NCBI RefSeq assembly: GCF_000400995.2
Contig: NZ_DF238999.1
Span: forward strand, 124,001-188,000
Origin: Acidovorax sp. MR-S7
Lineage (GTDB): Bacteria; Pseudomonadota; Gammaproteobacteria; Burkholderiales; Burkholderiaceae_C
Direction: 5' to 3'
Length of the DNA stretch: 64,000 bases
Made by a program: the position numbers and the translations under genes. Below, piece by piece: positions 1 through 8,774 of the stretch; the first letter of the stretch is position 1, and every line of letters begins with the position of its first letter. A model generated the notes under the pieces. It saw only the letters and a program-made list of their open reading frames with translations, did no database searches and was not told the DNA's origin.

Positions 1-1024
1 CGCTGCCCTGGGCGGTGAAGGCGATGATCGGAACACCCTTGCCGGTGCCGTCTTCGCTGCTGCCCTTGCCTCCATTGGCGGTGCTGAGCGTGTGGCTGAT
101 ATGGCCTACGAAGGACTGCGCGAGGAAGGTTTCGACCTCGAAGTCGTTCTTCGGGCCGGGCGCGGCGATCAGGCAGGCGGCGACATCCACGGGACCTGCG
201 GTGTTGCCACCGCCGAACCCGAACGTCATGGTGACCTTGCCATAGGGCTGCTTCAGTCCGGCGTAGCCGCCTGCTGCTGCAGTGCCATGTCCAGCAGTGC
301 GGGAAGCGTCTTGCCACGGCGAGCAGCCCGGCGAAGAATCCCCGAGCAGGCCCGCGCGCTCAAAAAGTACTTCTGCGGGATCGAGGTCATCTCCACCACT
401 TGCCACAAGAAACACGCGCTTGCGGCGTTGGGCGACGCCGAAATATTGAGCGTCGAGCACGCGCCAGGCGATGCGCCGGCGGGGTCCAGACACACAACCA
501 GCGTGCGCCCACCGATCCCCTGGCGGCTGGAGCGCACGGCTTTCTCCGGCCAATGAACCCAGAAAGTGGCCAAAGGCATTGCTCCGGTCGCTGAGAATGC
601 CCGGGACGTTTTCCCAGACGAGCGTGGCAGGCGGGCGGCGGTCTTGGCGACGGGTTTGATCGATGGCATCGGCTAACTCCACATAAGCAAGGGTCAAGGC
701 GCCGCGTGGGTCGCCCAGTCCGCGACGCGCGCCGGCCACGCTGAACGACTGGCACGGCGTGCCGCCGACGAGGATGTCGGGCGCCGGCACGGTGCCGGCG
801 CGCACTTGGCGGGCGATCGCGGTCATGTCGCCCAGGTTGGGCACGTGGGGGTAATGGTGGGCGAGCACGGCGCTCGGGAACGGCTCGATCTCGGCGAACC
901 ACGCGGCTTCAAGGCCGAGGGGTTGCCAGGCGAGGCTCACGGCCTCGATGCCGCTGCACACGCTGCCGTAAAGCAGCGGCGCGGCCAGGGGCGCACCGCG
1001 TGGGGTGCGAGGTTGCGGGTTCAT
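1..1024 (-). CDS. DNA (cytosine-5-)-methyltransferase, partial at window edge
   Basis: This enzyme transfers a methyl group from S-adenosylmethionine to cytosine C5 in DNA. The reading frame stays open from the ATG at 1022-1024 to base 1, so about 341 N-terminal residues are visible and the C-terminus lies outside the window. Seen motifs are the N-terminal SAM-binding segment YGSVCSGIEA (residues 19-28), the catalytic PCQ (90-92) inside GGTPCQSF, ENV (138-140), and QRRKR (199-203). These are motifs I, IV, VI and VIII of the family. The variable target-recognition domain would follow and is only partly present. It is the last visible gene of the ICE transcription unit and has no restriction endonuclease beside it here. 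Inference: an orphan methyltransferase that protects the element from host restriction. Confidence 0.9.
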   Translation of the reverse strand, partial: MNPQPRTPRGAPLAAPLLYGSVCSGIEAVSLAWQPLGLEAAWFAEIEPFPSAVLAHHYPHVPNLGDMTAIARQVRAGTVPAPDILVGGTPCQSFSVAGARRGLGDPRGALTLAYVELADAIDQTRRQDRRPPATLVWENVPGILSDRSNAFGHFLGSLAGESRALQPPGDRWAHAGCVSGPRRRIAWRVLDAQYFGVAQRRKRVFLVASGGDDLDPAEVLFERAGLLGDSSPGCSPWQDASRTAGHGTAAAGGYAGLKQPYGKVTMTFGFGGGNTAGPVDVAACLIAAPGPKNDFEVETFLAQSFVGHISHTLSTANGGKGSSEDGTGKGVPIIAFTAQGS

Positions 1025-1563
1025 GGCGGGTCTCCTGTTCGTGTGGCCCTGAACCGTGCGGCCGGGCCGGGACGTTGATCGGCAGGAGAAAGGCGCCGAA
1101 GGCCTTGCGGCCTCCGGCTCGGGAGGACGGAACCACCCGTGGGCTGATTGGCAGGCCCGGTCGTCGCTAGAACCGGCTGCTCATCAAGCAATCGCACCCG
1201 GCGCATATCGTGGTTGGCGCCGGCATCTTCTGGCGCACATCCGCGCACAAAAGGAGCCCAGTTTTTCGCCGTTGGGCACGGCATCGAATACCGCTGACCA
1301 CGAAGGGTCTCCGGGTGGCTCGCAACCTGGCAAGCCATCGGGGGACCCTTCGCAGAGGCGGAAAAATGCAGATCAGCAGAACGCGCCGGGAAACCCCGGA
1401 CACGGTTCGCGGAGAAGCTACCTTCAGGCCCCGCGGCCGGGGGCGGCCGGGCGGGACGCGCACACGGACAAGAGAAGGCGTTGCGCGCTGGGCATCCCGC
1501 AGGGCGTGCGGGACATGGGCCACGCCGCCGATGGCGGGCACGGCTCTCGGGGAGCGGGGTCGG
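1025..1563. other. 540-bp gap between topB and the cytosine methyltransferase gene
   Basis: No convincing gene is seen. Short minus-strand frames exist (for example 1021-1338), but they are rich in Arg and Pro, show no domain, and overlap one another. The stretch lies inside the ICE operon and may be untranslated or hold a small unrecognised gene. Confidence 0.4.
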
Positions 1564-3576
1564 TCAGGAGCCCTTGCGGCCGCTACTGCGCGGGCGCGAG
1601 GCACCGCGCTTGGACGTGCCAGTTTCGACCGGCAGCGTGCCTTTGCAGTCGGGGTAGCGACTGCACGACCAGAAGGGGCCGCTCTTGCCGGTGCGCTGGC
1701 GCGTGGGTGCGCCGCACTGCGGGCAAGCGGGACCCTGGGGAACATTGATGGACAGCGAGGTGCTGCCGTACTGCGCGATCAGTTGCGAAATCCAGGCGGC
1801 CTGCTTGCCGATGAAGGTGTCCAGCGTAAGCTGTCCGGCCTCGATCATGTCGAGCGCCTGCTCCCACACGGCGGTGGTTCCGGGGTCGGCAATCGCCGCG
1901 GGCACGGCGTCGATCAGCGTGAACGCCGCATCCGATGCGCGAATGGAGCGTCCTTTCTTCACGAGATAGCCCCGCGTCAGCAGGCCGGTGATGATGTTGG
2001 CGCGCGTGGCTTCGGTGCCGATGCCTGTCGTGTCCTTCAACTTCTGTTTCAAGCGCGGGTCGGTCACGAAGCGCGCAACGCCTTTCATCGACTTGACCAG
2101 TTCGCCCTGCGTGTAAGGCTTGGGCGGCATCGTCTTGAGCGCCTTGATCTCGGCCTCGGCCACTTGGCATGCCATGCCCTCGCGCAGCGCGGGGAGCACC
2201 TGGCTGCGCGCCGCGGCTTCCCCGTCCTCGTCCGCTTGCGGCTCGGCCAGCACCAGGCGCCAACCCTGGGCGGCCACCTGCTTTCCGGTGGCCGCCAGCT
2301 TCTGCTGGCCGCAGGACAGCTCGGCGACAGTGCGGTCGAACTCGTGGTGAGGAAGGAACTGCGCGAGGTAGTGCGCCCGGATCAGCCGGTACACCGCCAG
2401 TTCCTTCTCGCTCATCGCAGAGAGGTTCGCCGGTTCGAGCGTAGGGATGATGCCGTGGTGGGCAGTAACCTTGCCATCGTTCCAGGCGCGCGAGCGCTGC
2501 GAGCGGTCGAGCTTGCCCATGATGGGGCGCAGCGAGGGATCGGTCTTGAGCAAGCTGTCCAGGACAGTCGGCACTTCCGCGAACATGCTTTCGGGAAGGT
2601 AGCCGGAATCCGAACGCGGGTACGTCGTGGCCTTGTGCGTTTCGTACAGGGCCTGGGCAATCTCCAGGGTCTCCTGCACGTCCAGCCCAAGCTGCTTGGA
2701 ACAAACCTCCTGAAGCGTTCCCAGGTCGAACAGCAGCGGCGGACCTTCGCGCACGCGCTCGGTCTCGACCAATACGACCTGGGCGCTGCCCGCAGCGCGG
2801 ATCTGCTGCGCGGCCTGCTGGGCGACTGGCTGCTGCAGGCAGCGGCCGGCATCGTCGGTGCAGCCATCTGGCGGAACCCACTGCGCGCTGAAAGCCTGAC
2901 CGCCCGCGGACAGGGACACGTCGATGGCCCAGAACGGCACCGACTTGAAGGCCGCGATCTCGCGGTCGCGGTCCACGACGAGCTTCAGGGTCGGCGTCTG
3001 GACGCGGCCGACGGACAGCACGCCCTCGTAGCCGGCCTGCCGGCCCAGCACGGTGAACAACCGGCTGAGGTTCATGCCCACCAGCCAGTCGGCGCGCGAG
3101 CGCGCTAGGGCCGAGTAGTACATCGGCAGCGTGTCGGAGGACGGCCGCAGCTTGCCGAGCGCGGTGCGGATCGACGCATCGTTGAGCGCCGACAGCCATA
3201 GCCGCTCGATGGGGCCGCGGTAGCCACAGAGTTCGATGATTTCGCGGGCGATCAGCTCGCCTTCGCGGTCTGCATCGGTGGCGATCACAAGATGGGACGC
3301 CTTCGCCAGCAACGCCTTGACGACCTTGAATTGCGTGGCGGTCTTGGGTTTGACCTCGACCTGCCACTGCTGTGGAACGATGGGCAACTGCTCCAGCGAC
3401 CAGCGCTTGAGCGCCGCGTCATAGACCTCGGGCGCTGCCGCTTCTACGAGATGGCCGATACACCAAGTGACGGTGACGCCGGAGCCGCTGAGACAGCCTT
3501 CACTGCGCTGCGTCGCGCCGAGAATCCGGCCAATGTCTTTGCCCTGGGAGGGCTTCTCGCACAAGAACAGCCGCAT
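1564..3576 (-). CDS. topB: DNA topoisomerase III (ICE-borne TopB)
   Basis: This type IA topoisomerase breaks and rejoins single DNA strands to decatenate or relax DNA. ICEs of this class carry their own copy near ssb. The product is 670 aa from the ATG that begins MRLFLCEKPSQ, the usual N-terminus; in-frame Met codons further upstream extend it without homology. Visible parts are the TOPRIM domain with DADREGE (101-107), the active-site Tyr at about 319 in TTYPRSDS, and a C-terminal zinc-ribbon (CPQC...CSRYPDC) that contacts single-stranded DNA. E. coli TopB is about 653 aa, so the length fits. A 23-bp palindrome lies about 200 bp upstream, between this gene and ssb, and may control it. Confidence 0.95.
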   Translation of the reverse strand: MRLFLCEKPSQGKDIGRILGATQRSEGCLSGSGVTVTWCIGHLVEAAAPEVYDAALKRWSLEQLPIVPQQWQVEVKPKTATQFKVVKALLAKASHLVIATDADREGELIAREIIELCGYRGPIERLWLSALNDASIRTALGKLRPSSDTLPMYYSALARSRADWLVGMNLSRLFTVLGRQAGYEGVLSVGRVQTPTLKLVVDRDREIAAFKSVPFWAIDVSLSAGGQAFSAQWVPPDGCTDDAGRCLQQPVAQQAAQQIRAAGSAQVVLVETERVREGPPLLFDLGTLQEVCSKQLGLDVQETLEIAQALYETHKATTYPRSDSGYLPESMFAEVPTVLDSLLKTDPSLRPIMGKLDRSQRSRAWNDGKVTAHHGIIPTLEPANLSAMSEKELAVYRLIRAHYLAQFLPHHEFDRTVAELSCGQQKLAATGKQVAAQGWRLVLAEPQADEDGEAAARSQVLPALREGMACQVAEAEIKALKTMPPKPYTQGELVKSMKGVARFVTDPRLKQKLKDTTGIGTEATRANIITGLLTRGYLVKKGRSIRASDAAFTLIDAVPAAIADPGTTAVWEQALDMIEAGQLTLDTFIGKQAAWISQLIAQYGSTSLSINVPQGPACPQCGAPTRQRTGKSGPFWSCSRYPDCKGTLPVETGTSKRGASRPRSSGRKGS

Positions 3577-3778
3577 ATGTTCGTCCATCCACATCTCGTT
3601 GCTCATCAGGTTCCTGAGCAGGATGTCGGGCATGGCACGCACCAGCAGCAAACAAGCTGCACGCGGCGGCGACCGCTTTCACGGGATGGAATGGCGGGGC
3701 GGGAGTGGCGTGCGGCCGGGGTGTGCGGGTCGGGAGCCGCGATTTTTGGGAGCGCATGGAAGCCAGCGGACGTTGGTG

Positions 3779-3801
3779 GAGCTATCCCCTGGGGATAGCT
3801 C
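3779..3801. promoter_or_regulatory. 23-bp ICE palindrome, copy 1 (upstream of topB)
   Basis: The half-site GAGCTATCCCC and its exact reverse complement flank a central T. The same palindrome is at 6732-6754, and a near-copy is at 6864-6886. It lies in the 3577-3848 gap between ssb and topB. An operator for an ICE regulator is the simplest reading. Confidence 0.65.
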
Positions 3802-3848
3802 GCGAGGGCATTGGGGGCGACGGACGACTGCCGCCGCCCCATGCCGGG

Positions 3849-4301
3849 TCACTTCCTGCGCTTGGGCTCCTTCGGCGCGGTCGGTTCCTGGGCGGCCTGG
3901 GGTTTCGGCTGCGTGTCCTGCGCGGCCTCCTGCTGCCTGGGACTGAGGGTCACGGACTCGATGCGGAAAGGGAGGATGCCGACGCTGCGCGCGTTGATCT
4001 GCCAGGTCTCGCGCGGCTGATCCTCGTTGTCCGTCCAGGGTTCGCGTTCCATCCGGCCGACGACCAGTACGCGCATGCCCTTTTGATACAGGCTCTGCCA
4101 GCGCTCCGTGTCCTTGTGCCAGATTTCGACGGGGGCCCAGAAGCCGCCGCGATCCTCGAAGGTGCCATCCTTCTTGGGAATGGGATTGTCGAAATAGACG
4201 TTCAGGCGGAGCAGGCGGCTGGGCTCGTCGTTGCCGCTCGGGAACTCCCGGTACTCCGGAAGCGAGCCGATATTGCCTTCGCCGATGAAGTGTGTGCTCA
4301 T
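3849..4301 (-). CDS. ssb: Single-stranded DNA-binding protein of the ICE
   Basis: This protein coats single-stranded DNA during conjugative transfer and element replication. It is 150 aa and starts MSTHFIGEGNIG. An N-terminal OB-fold (about 1-110) carries GNIGSLPEYREF and GRMEREPWTDNE, followed by a Pro/Gln/Lys-rich tail that ends PKRRK. The tail lacks the acidic DDDIPF-type end of chromosomal SSB, as is usual for ICE-borne versions. In ICEclc-type elements ssb belongs to the transfer-competence genes. It follows the SPPY-type methyltransferase gene in the same direction with a 45-bp gap. Confidence 0.9.
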   Translation of the reverse strand: MSTHFIGEGNIGSLPEYREFPSGNDEPSRLLRLNVYFDNPIPKKDGTFEDRGGFWAPVEIWHKDTERWQSLYQKGMRVLVVGRMEREPWTDNEDQPRETWQINARSVGILPFRIESVTLSPRQQEAAQDTQPKPQAAQEPTAPKEPKRRK

Positions 4302-4346
4302 GGTGCAATCTCCTTTGGGGTGGGTGAAAACCTGCGTCGACGGCCG

Positions 4347-5300
4347 TCAATGCAGGTGCTGCTGGTCGATGAACGACCGAACCAGTTCGCAGCCGATGAA
4401 ATGCCGCTGAAGCCGCAAGGCGACGGCTCCGGTGGTGCCGCTGCCGATGAAGGGGTCGAGCACCGTGTCGCCGAGGCGCGAGCCCGCCAGGACGCAAGGG
4501 ACGATCAGACGTTCGGGAAACACCGCGAAGTGGCTGCCCTTGAAGGGACGGGTGCCCACGGTCCAAACATCGCGCTTGTTGCGCATGGTGCGGACGCCGA
4601 TCTTGTGGAGGCTGCCGCGCAGGTTGGCATTGGCGCTGGTGATGCGCTCGCCCGGTGGCTGGCGTACAGGCCGGACATTGCCGGGCCCCCGTGGATCGAC
4701 CGAGGGCTCGCGGATGGCGGCGTGGTCGAAGTAGTAGCGCGAGCGCTTCGACAGCAAAAGGATGTGCTCGTGCGAGCGGGTGCAGCGGTCGGCCACGCTC
4801 TCGGGCATGGTGTTGGGCTTGTGCCAGATCAGGTCCTGGCGCAGATACCAGCCATCGCGGCGCAGCGCGAATGCGAGCATCCACGGGATGCCCAGCAAGT
4901 CCTTGGCCTTCACGTCGCCCCCCGGCCAGATGGCGCCGACGGCGGCCTGCGCGGCGCCATGCTTGGCGCCGCCCTTGGTGCTGGCGGCCTGGTAGGTGCG
5001 GCGGGCCGCATAGCTGTCGCCGATCACGATCCACAGCGTGCCGTTGTCGGCCAGCACATCGCGCACGGCGCGGAACACGTGAACCAGCCGCTCGATGTAC
5101 TGTTCCGGCGTGCCTTGCGCGCCGATCTCCAGGTGCTTGTCGGGATGGTCCGCAGGCAGGTAGGCGCGCAGCCCGAAATACGGCGGACTGGTGATGCAGG
5201 TCTGCACCCGAACGCCATCCGAGTGCATGCGCTGGAGAAGCGCCTGGCAGTCGCCGGCGTGGGTCTTGTCGAGCCAGCGGCGCATGGATGCCGGCATCAT
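4347..5300 (-). CDS. Site-specific DNA methyltransferase (N4/N6 amino type)
   Basis: This 317-aa protein transfers a methyl group to the exocyclic amine of adenine or cytosine in DNA. The catalytic motif TSPPY (37-41) comes first and the SAM-binding motif DPFIGSGTTG lies near residue 285, the beta-class order. Ser-Pro-Pro-Tyr suggests an N4-cytosine or related specificity, but the target cannot be read from sequence. The chosen ATG at 5298-5300 overlaps the stop codon of the DUF3158 gene by 4 bp (ATGA), which supports translational coupling. No endonuclease gene adjoins it, so it is probably an orphan enzyme of the element. Confidence 0.88.
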   Translation of the reverse strand: MMPASMRRWLDKTHAGDCQALLQRMHSDGVRVQTCITSPPYFGLRAYLPADHPDKHLEIGAQGTPEQYIERLVHVFRAVRDVLADNGTLWIVIGDSYAARRTYQAASTKGGAKHGAAQAAVGAIWPGGDVKAKDLLGIPWMLAFALRRDGWYLRQDLIWHKPNTMPESVADRCTRSHEHILLLSKRSRYYFDHAAIREPSVDPRGPGNVRPVRQPPGERITSANANLRGSLHKIGVRTMRNKRDVWTVGTRPFKGSHFAVFPERLIVPCVLAGSRLGDTVLDPFIGSGTTGAVALRLQRHFIGCELVRSFIDQQHLH

Positions 5301-5839
5301 GGCGATGCGTCCTTCCCCGGCGAGCGCCGGCTCGCCATCTGGGCCATCCGGCGCAGGTAGGCGTCCTCCGCTTCGGCCGCCTTGATGGCGCATTCCTGGG
5401 CCTGCCTGCCCAAGGTGTGCAACAGGCTGATCTGCATGTTCAACGTGATGCGCTGAAGCTCGATCGCATGCAGGTCGGCCAGCAGGTTGACCGGCGTGCT
5501 GGTGCTCGCCATCAGCTCTTGCCACAAGGCGACGCCCATGGCCGAGCGGTCATGCTTGCGCCAGCGAAGAAACGCCGTGCCTGCGCCAGTGGTCTGCTGG
5601 GCCAGTTCGATGGGCAGCAGGTGGAAGGGATGCCCAACGGCCTGTGGCAGCACCTGACGCTGCGCCAAGCCAATCAACTCGTCGCGCATGCCGAAACACT
5701 GGCTGGCCCAGACCTCCAAGTCCCCCTTACCCTTAAAAGGCTTCAAAAGGCCTTTTAGAGAGGCGGCCTGTTCCAGCTTCATGAAGGCTGTCTGTTGCAG
5801 GGAACGGAAGTAGCGGGTGTCGCAGTTCGGGTCGCTCAT
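5297..5839 (-). CDS. DUF3158 family ICE protein
   Basis: This 180-aa protein resembles the DUF3158 family found next to PFL_4669-type genes in conjugative elements. No catalytic motif or membrane segment is visible. It starts MSDPNCDTRYFRSL, is mostly helical in composition, and has a Leu/Gln-rich C-terminal half that could form a coiled coil. Both ends overlap their neighbours by 4 bp (5836-5839 and 5297-5300), so it sits in a tightly coupled operon with the PFL_4669 gene and the DNA methyltransferase. Its function is unknown. Confidence 0.75.
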   Translation of the reverse strand: MSDPNCDTRYFRSLQQTAFMKLEQAASLKGLLKPFKGKGDLEVWASQCFGMRDELIGLAQRQVLPQAVGHPFHLLPIELAQQTTGAGTAFLRWRKHDRSAMGVALWQELMASTSTPVNLLADLHAIELQRITLNMQISLLHTLGRQAQECAIKAAEAEDAYLRRMAQMASRRSPGKDASP

Positions 5840-6615
5840 GCCTGCGCGTCCTCGTCGGCCCGCGCTTCGGGGGCTTCGGTGCTGGGGGCCTCGTCGCTGG
5901 GGGATGCGACCGCGGCAGGATCGTCACTGCGCTGCTGCAGGCCGCGGCGCACGATCGGCGGCGCGAAACTCGAACGGCGCGTGCCTTCCAGCACCTCCTG
6001 CGGCAGTTCACCAAACTTCTCCAGCGCCGCCCGCGCTGCGGCGTTCTTCGAGGCAAAGTCATCGCGCGTGCATCCTGAATAGCGGTACTGCTGTGCCAGG
6101 CTGAACAGGCTGCGCAGCGCGTGCGCCCCGTCGTTGAGCCAACGCTCCAAAGTGCTGCGGTCGATGAGCGCGGTGTGATGGGCCAAGATCAGCTTGCGGG
6201 CAATGTCGTCATAGTCGGCCAGGAGATAGACGGCGGCGAAGCCCAGTTGAGCGTTCACGAACAGGGGCAGCTTGACGGGCTGGACATTCAGGTTCTCGCC
6301 CAGGCTCAGTGCGGCGGGGACGCCGGCCAGTGCCTGGTCGACCTGTTCGCGCAGCGATTGCAGCGTGGCCTTGGTCTGGTCGAGCTTGTCCTCGATGCGC
6401 AGCATCCACCAGTCCGAATACGGGTCATCCTGTTCGGAGCCGCGCTTCATCTTGTTCATGACGGCGATGTAGCCGTTCAGACCGACGATGCCCGGTCGCC
6501 CCTCGGCGGCGGCGCGGCCGTGCCAGATGCGCGAGGCGTGGTGCGTGTGCAGCGTCAGCGACATCGCGCTGCGCAAGGAGCCGAGATTCAGTTGCAGTGG
6601 TTCGTTGGTTGCCAT
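5836..6615 (-). CDS. ICE protein, PFL_4669 family (TIGR03761-like)
   Basis: This 259-aa protein is a marker of the PFGI-1 class of integrative conjugative elements, with no known biochemical role. The start MATNEPLQLNLG is preferred because upstream codons run through the palindrome region. A segment near residue 190 (YRYSGCTRDDF) and the Asp/Glu/Ala-rich tail are typical, as I recall the family. No signal peptide or transmembrane segment is seen, so it is probably cytoplasmic. The gene lies downstream of two palindromic operator candidates and overlaps the DUF3158 gene by 4 bp. Confidence 0.82.
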   Translation of the reverse strand: MATNEPLQLNLGSLRSAMSLTLHTHHASRIWHGRAAAEGRPGIVGLNGYIAVMNKMKRGSEQDDPYSDWWMLRIEDKLDQTKATLQSLREQVDQALAGVPAALSLGENLNVQPVKLPLFVNAQLGFAAVYLLADYDDIARKLILAHHTALIDRSTLERWLNDGAHALRSLFSLAQQYRYSGCTRDDFASKNAAARAALEKFGELPQEVLEGTRRSSFAPPIVRRGLQQRSDDPAAVASPSDEAPSTEAPEARADEDAQA

Positions 6616-6731
6616 GGTGCCCGCTCGTTGTTGGAAAGAGCGGCCAGCATCCGCAAGCAGCGGAAGGCAGTCAGTCAACAAACCGAAACCCGCCCGTCCC
6701 CGGTTCAAGGCGCGGCGGGTGCATGCGGCGC

Positions 6732-6754
6732 GAGCTATCCCCTGGGGATAGCTC
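6732..6754. promoter_or_regulatory. 23-bp ICE palindrome, copy 2 (upstream of the PFL_4669 gene)
   Basis: This is identical to copy 1: GAGCTATCCCC, a central T, then the reverse complement. It lies 117 bp upstream of the PFL_4669 start, in the 315-bp gap 6616-6930, which holds no gene. Confidence 0.65.
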
Positions 6755-6863
6755 CATGGAGCGCCAAGGAACATTGCACGCCCGGGCCAGCGCGGACAAG
6801 GCCGATCACGCGGCAGGCGATCTGTGCTTGGCGTGCAGCGGCTCGACGGCGTAGCCGTCAGTG

Positions 6864-6886
6864 GAACTATCCCCAGGGGATAGCTC
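6864..6886. promoter_or_regulatory. 23-bp ICE palindrome, copy 3 (variant)
   Basis: The left half is GAACTATCCCC, one base different, the centre is A, and the right half matches the other copies. It lies 132 bp from copy 2, just past the stop codon of the STY4528 gene. Paired sites upstream of the ssb-side operon suggest cooperative binding. Confidence 0.6.
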
Positions 6887-6930
6887 TACTGGAAGCCACC
6901 GGCATCCACTTCACCGCCTTGCAGGCCCGC

Positions 6931-8196
6931 TCACTTGCGGGCGAGCAGCTTGCGCAGCCGCTCGATGTGCTGCCTGGCGACTTCTGGCGGCACAGGCTTG
7001 CCCTGCGGCTGGGATGGTGGCGCTGCTGGTGGTGGCTGCTCATTGGGCGGAACGGGTGTTGATGGCGCGTCTTTCTTGGCCCAGGCGTTGAATTCGCCAT
7101 GGATGGCCCGCTGGATGATGCCGAACAGATACCCCGCTGGATTGCGGATGCCGTGACTGCTGCATCGCGTGGCCCATTCGTCCAGCACGGCCTGCCTCAG
7201 CGCTGCATCGACCTGCTGCAATGCCACCCGCGCACCTGTCTGCTGCTCTGCCTTCAGTTCCGCGAAGCGCTTGGGCCATTGGAGGTCGCCCAGCGCGCGC
7301 GCCTGCGCCTGTGCCTGCGCGGTAGTACGTACTTCATTCATACGACTACTACGTACTGTACGGGCCTGCTTCGGATTCCGAAGAGAGGCGTCTGGCGCGG
7401 GTTTCCGCCCTGCTTCGGATTCCGAAGTGGGGTCGTCAGGATTCCGAAGAAGGCTTGTCGCCCCTTCTTCGGATTCGTGAGCGGTGTCCCCTTGTGGACA
7501 ACTTTCGGTCGCCGTGATGCCTTGGCTGGCGAGGCGTTCGGCCAGGATCTGCAGCCGTGACGGCAGCGTGCGGCCGGACAGCAGCGGGTCTTCCGCGATT
7601 TCCTTGAGCGTGTTCAGGCCGACCATCTGCACGGCCTTGGCCGAGTGGCCGAGGGACTGGCTGACCAGCGCCAGGTAATCGGCGTCGAGCTGCATCGCTT
7701 CAAAGGGCGTCAGCGGCTCGTCGTGCAGGACATAGAGGTTGCCGAGGATGCGGCCGGTCTTGGGGTCGCGGCGGCGCCGCACCAGGCTCAACCATCGGGT
7801 GAGGCGCAGCAGCGTCAGGGCTCGCGCCACGGTTTCGTGCGAGGCCTGCCCGGCGCAGGGCATCGACGCCAGCCAGTGCCGAAGCTGTTCATACGTCGGG
7901 AACGCCGTCACGCCATCGTCGTTGAGCATCAGCCGGAAGACCTGCCAGGCGTTGCGCTCCAACGGCGTCAGGCGACGGTCGAGGAACAGCCGCCGTGGTA
8001 CGGTCTCGTGCCGATTGCCGCTGAACAGGAAGGCATCGCCAGACGCCGGGGCCGTGGGCATGGCGACAGGCGTGGACGTGGGTGTGGGCGGGGGCGCGTC
8101 GGCGTTGGGCTTGGGCACCAGGTCTTTCAGCGCTGCGTCGAACAGGTCTGCGAGTGCGATGGGGCCACGACGTGGTGCGGTGTCGTCCACGGCCAT
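6931..8196 (-). CDS. STY4528-family ICE replication protein
   Basis: This 421-aa protein resembles the STY4528 'pathogenicity island replication protein' group of ICEs, thought to help the excised element replicate. The start MAVDDTAPRRGP gives the family-like N-terminus. Residues 75-185 (RRLFLDRRLTPLERNAWQ...) look like a winged-helix DNA-binding segment, and the C-terminal third is Gln/Ala/Pro-rich and ends RLRKLLARK. The stop of the DUF2857 gene at 8199 almost touches this start. The middle of the gene (7322-7478) carries several short palindromes that look like protein-binding repeats and are listed separately. Confidence 0.78.
   Translation of the reverse strand: MAVDDTAPRRGPIALADLFDAALKDLVPKPNADAPPPTPTSTPVAMPTAPASGDAFLFSGNRHETVPRRLFLDRRLTPLERNAWQVFRLMLNDDGVTAFPTYEQLRHWLASMPCAGQASHETVARALTLLRLTRWLSLVRRRRDPKTGRILGNLYVLHDEPLTPFEAMQLDADYLALVSQSLGHSAKAVQMVGLNTLKEIAEDPLLSGRTLPSRLQILAERLASQGITATESCPQGDTAHESEEGATSLLRNPDDPTSESEAGRKPAPDASLRNPKQARTVRSSRMNEVRTTAQAQAQARALGDLQWPKRFAELKAEQQTGARVALQQVDAALRQAVLDEWATRCSSHGIRNPAGYLFGIIQRAIHGEFNAWAKKDAPSTPVPPNEQPPPAAPPSQPQGKPVPPEVARQHIERLRKLLARK
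7322..7478. repeat. Cluster of short palindromes inside the STY4528 gene
   Basis: CTTCGGATTCCGAAG occurs in full at 7369-7383 and 7413-7427 and in part at 7439-7449 and 7468-7478. AGTACGTACT lies at 7324-7333, with a related ACGTACT at 7351-7357. Repeats inside replication genes can be initiator-binding iterons; that role is inference. Confidence 0.5.
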
Positions 8197-8198
8197 GG

Positions 8199-8759
8199 TC
8201 AACTCAATCCCTGATCCACCCAGCTCTTGATCGAGGCCCAGACCACCGACAGCGGCAGCGACATGCCTTCGGCCAAGTCCATGGCGGCATCGAGGATGGA
8301 GGTTTCGTCTTCGAGATCGACGTTCCTGCTGCTGGTCACGGCCTTCCATTGCCGCCACAGCTCCGTGTCCTGCTTCTCGTCCAGCACGGGATGGCGACCC
8401 TTGCGCTTGGGCAGACCGAGGATTTCACGGCGAAGCGCCACTTCCTGGTGGGTCAGGCCGTAGATGCGGCTCACCATTTCGGTGCTCGCTCCCAGCCTGA
8501 GCATGCGATCAACCGTGGCTATTTCCTTCTCCACATCCTGCGCCTGCCCGAGCAGACGCCGGAGCACTTCGCGGTTGACCGTCACGGAGCACCACGAGAC
8601 GTTGGCGTTGGCCAGTATGCTGATCAGCGCGGGATGCTTGAGGGCGTCCAGTTCCTCCTCGCCGAACCCCATCAGCTTGCAGCGGCGCAGTTGCCCATTG
8701 CGCAGGTCATAAAGGGCCTGGGCGATGACGGCCTGGTTGAGTGGATGTGGTGCGGACAC
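8199..8759 (-). CDS. DUF2857 domain protein of the ICE
   Basis: This 186-aa protein matches my memory of the DUF2857 family, which sits between parB and the STY4528 gene in PFGI-1-class ICEs. Residues 85-125 (RMLRLGASTEMVSRIYGL) read like a helix-turn-helix, so it may bind DNA and regulate the element; ICEclc has a FlhC-like regulator (BisC) in a comparable position. That link is inference, and no zinc-binding Cys cluster typical of FlhC is seen. It begins 15 bp after the parB stop, in the same direction. Confidence 0.7.
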   Translation of the reverse strand: MSAPHPLNQAVIAQALYDLRNGQLRRCKLMGFGEEELDALKHPALISILANANVSWCSVTVNREVLRRLLGQAQDVEKEIATVDRMLRLGASTEMVSRIYGLTHQEVALRREILGLPKRKGRHPVLDEKQDTELWRQWKAVTSSRNVDLEDETSILDAAMDLAEGMSLPLSVVWASIKSWVDQGLS

Positions 8760-8774
8760 ACTGGTCTCCCGTGC

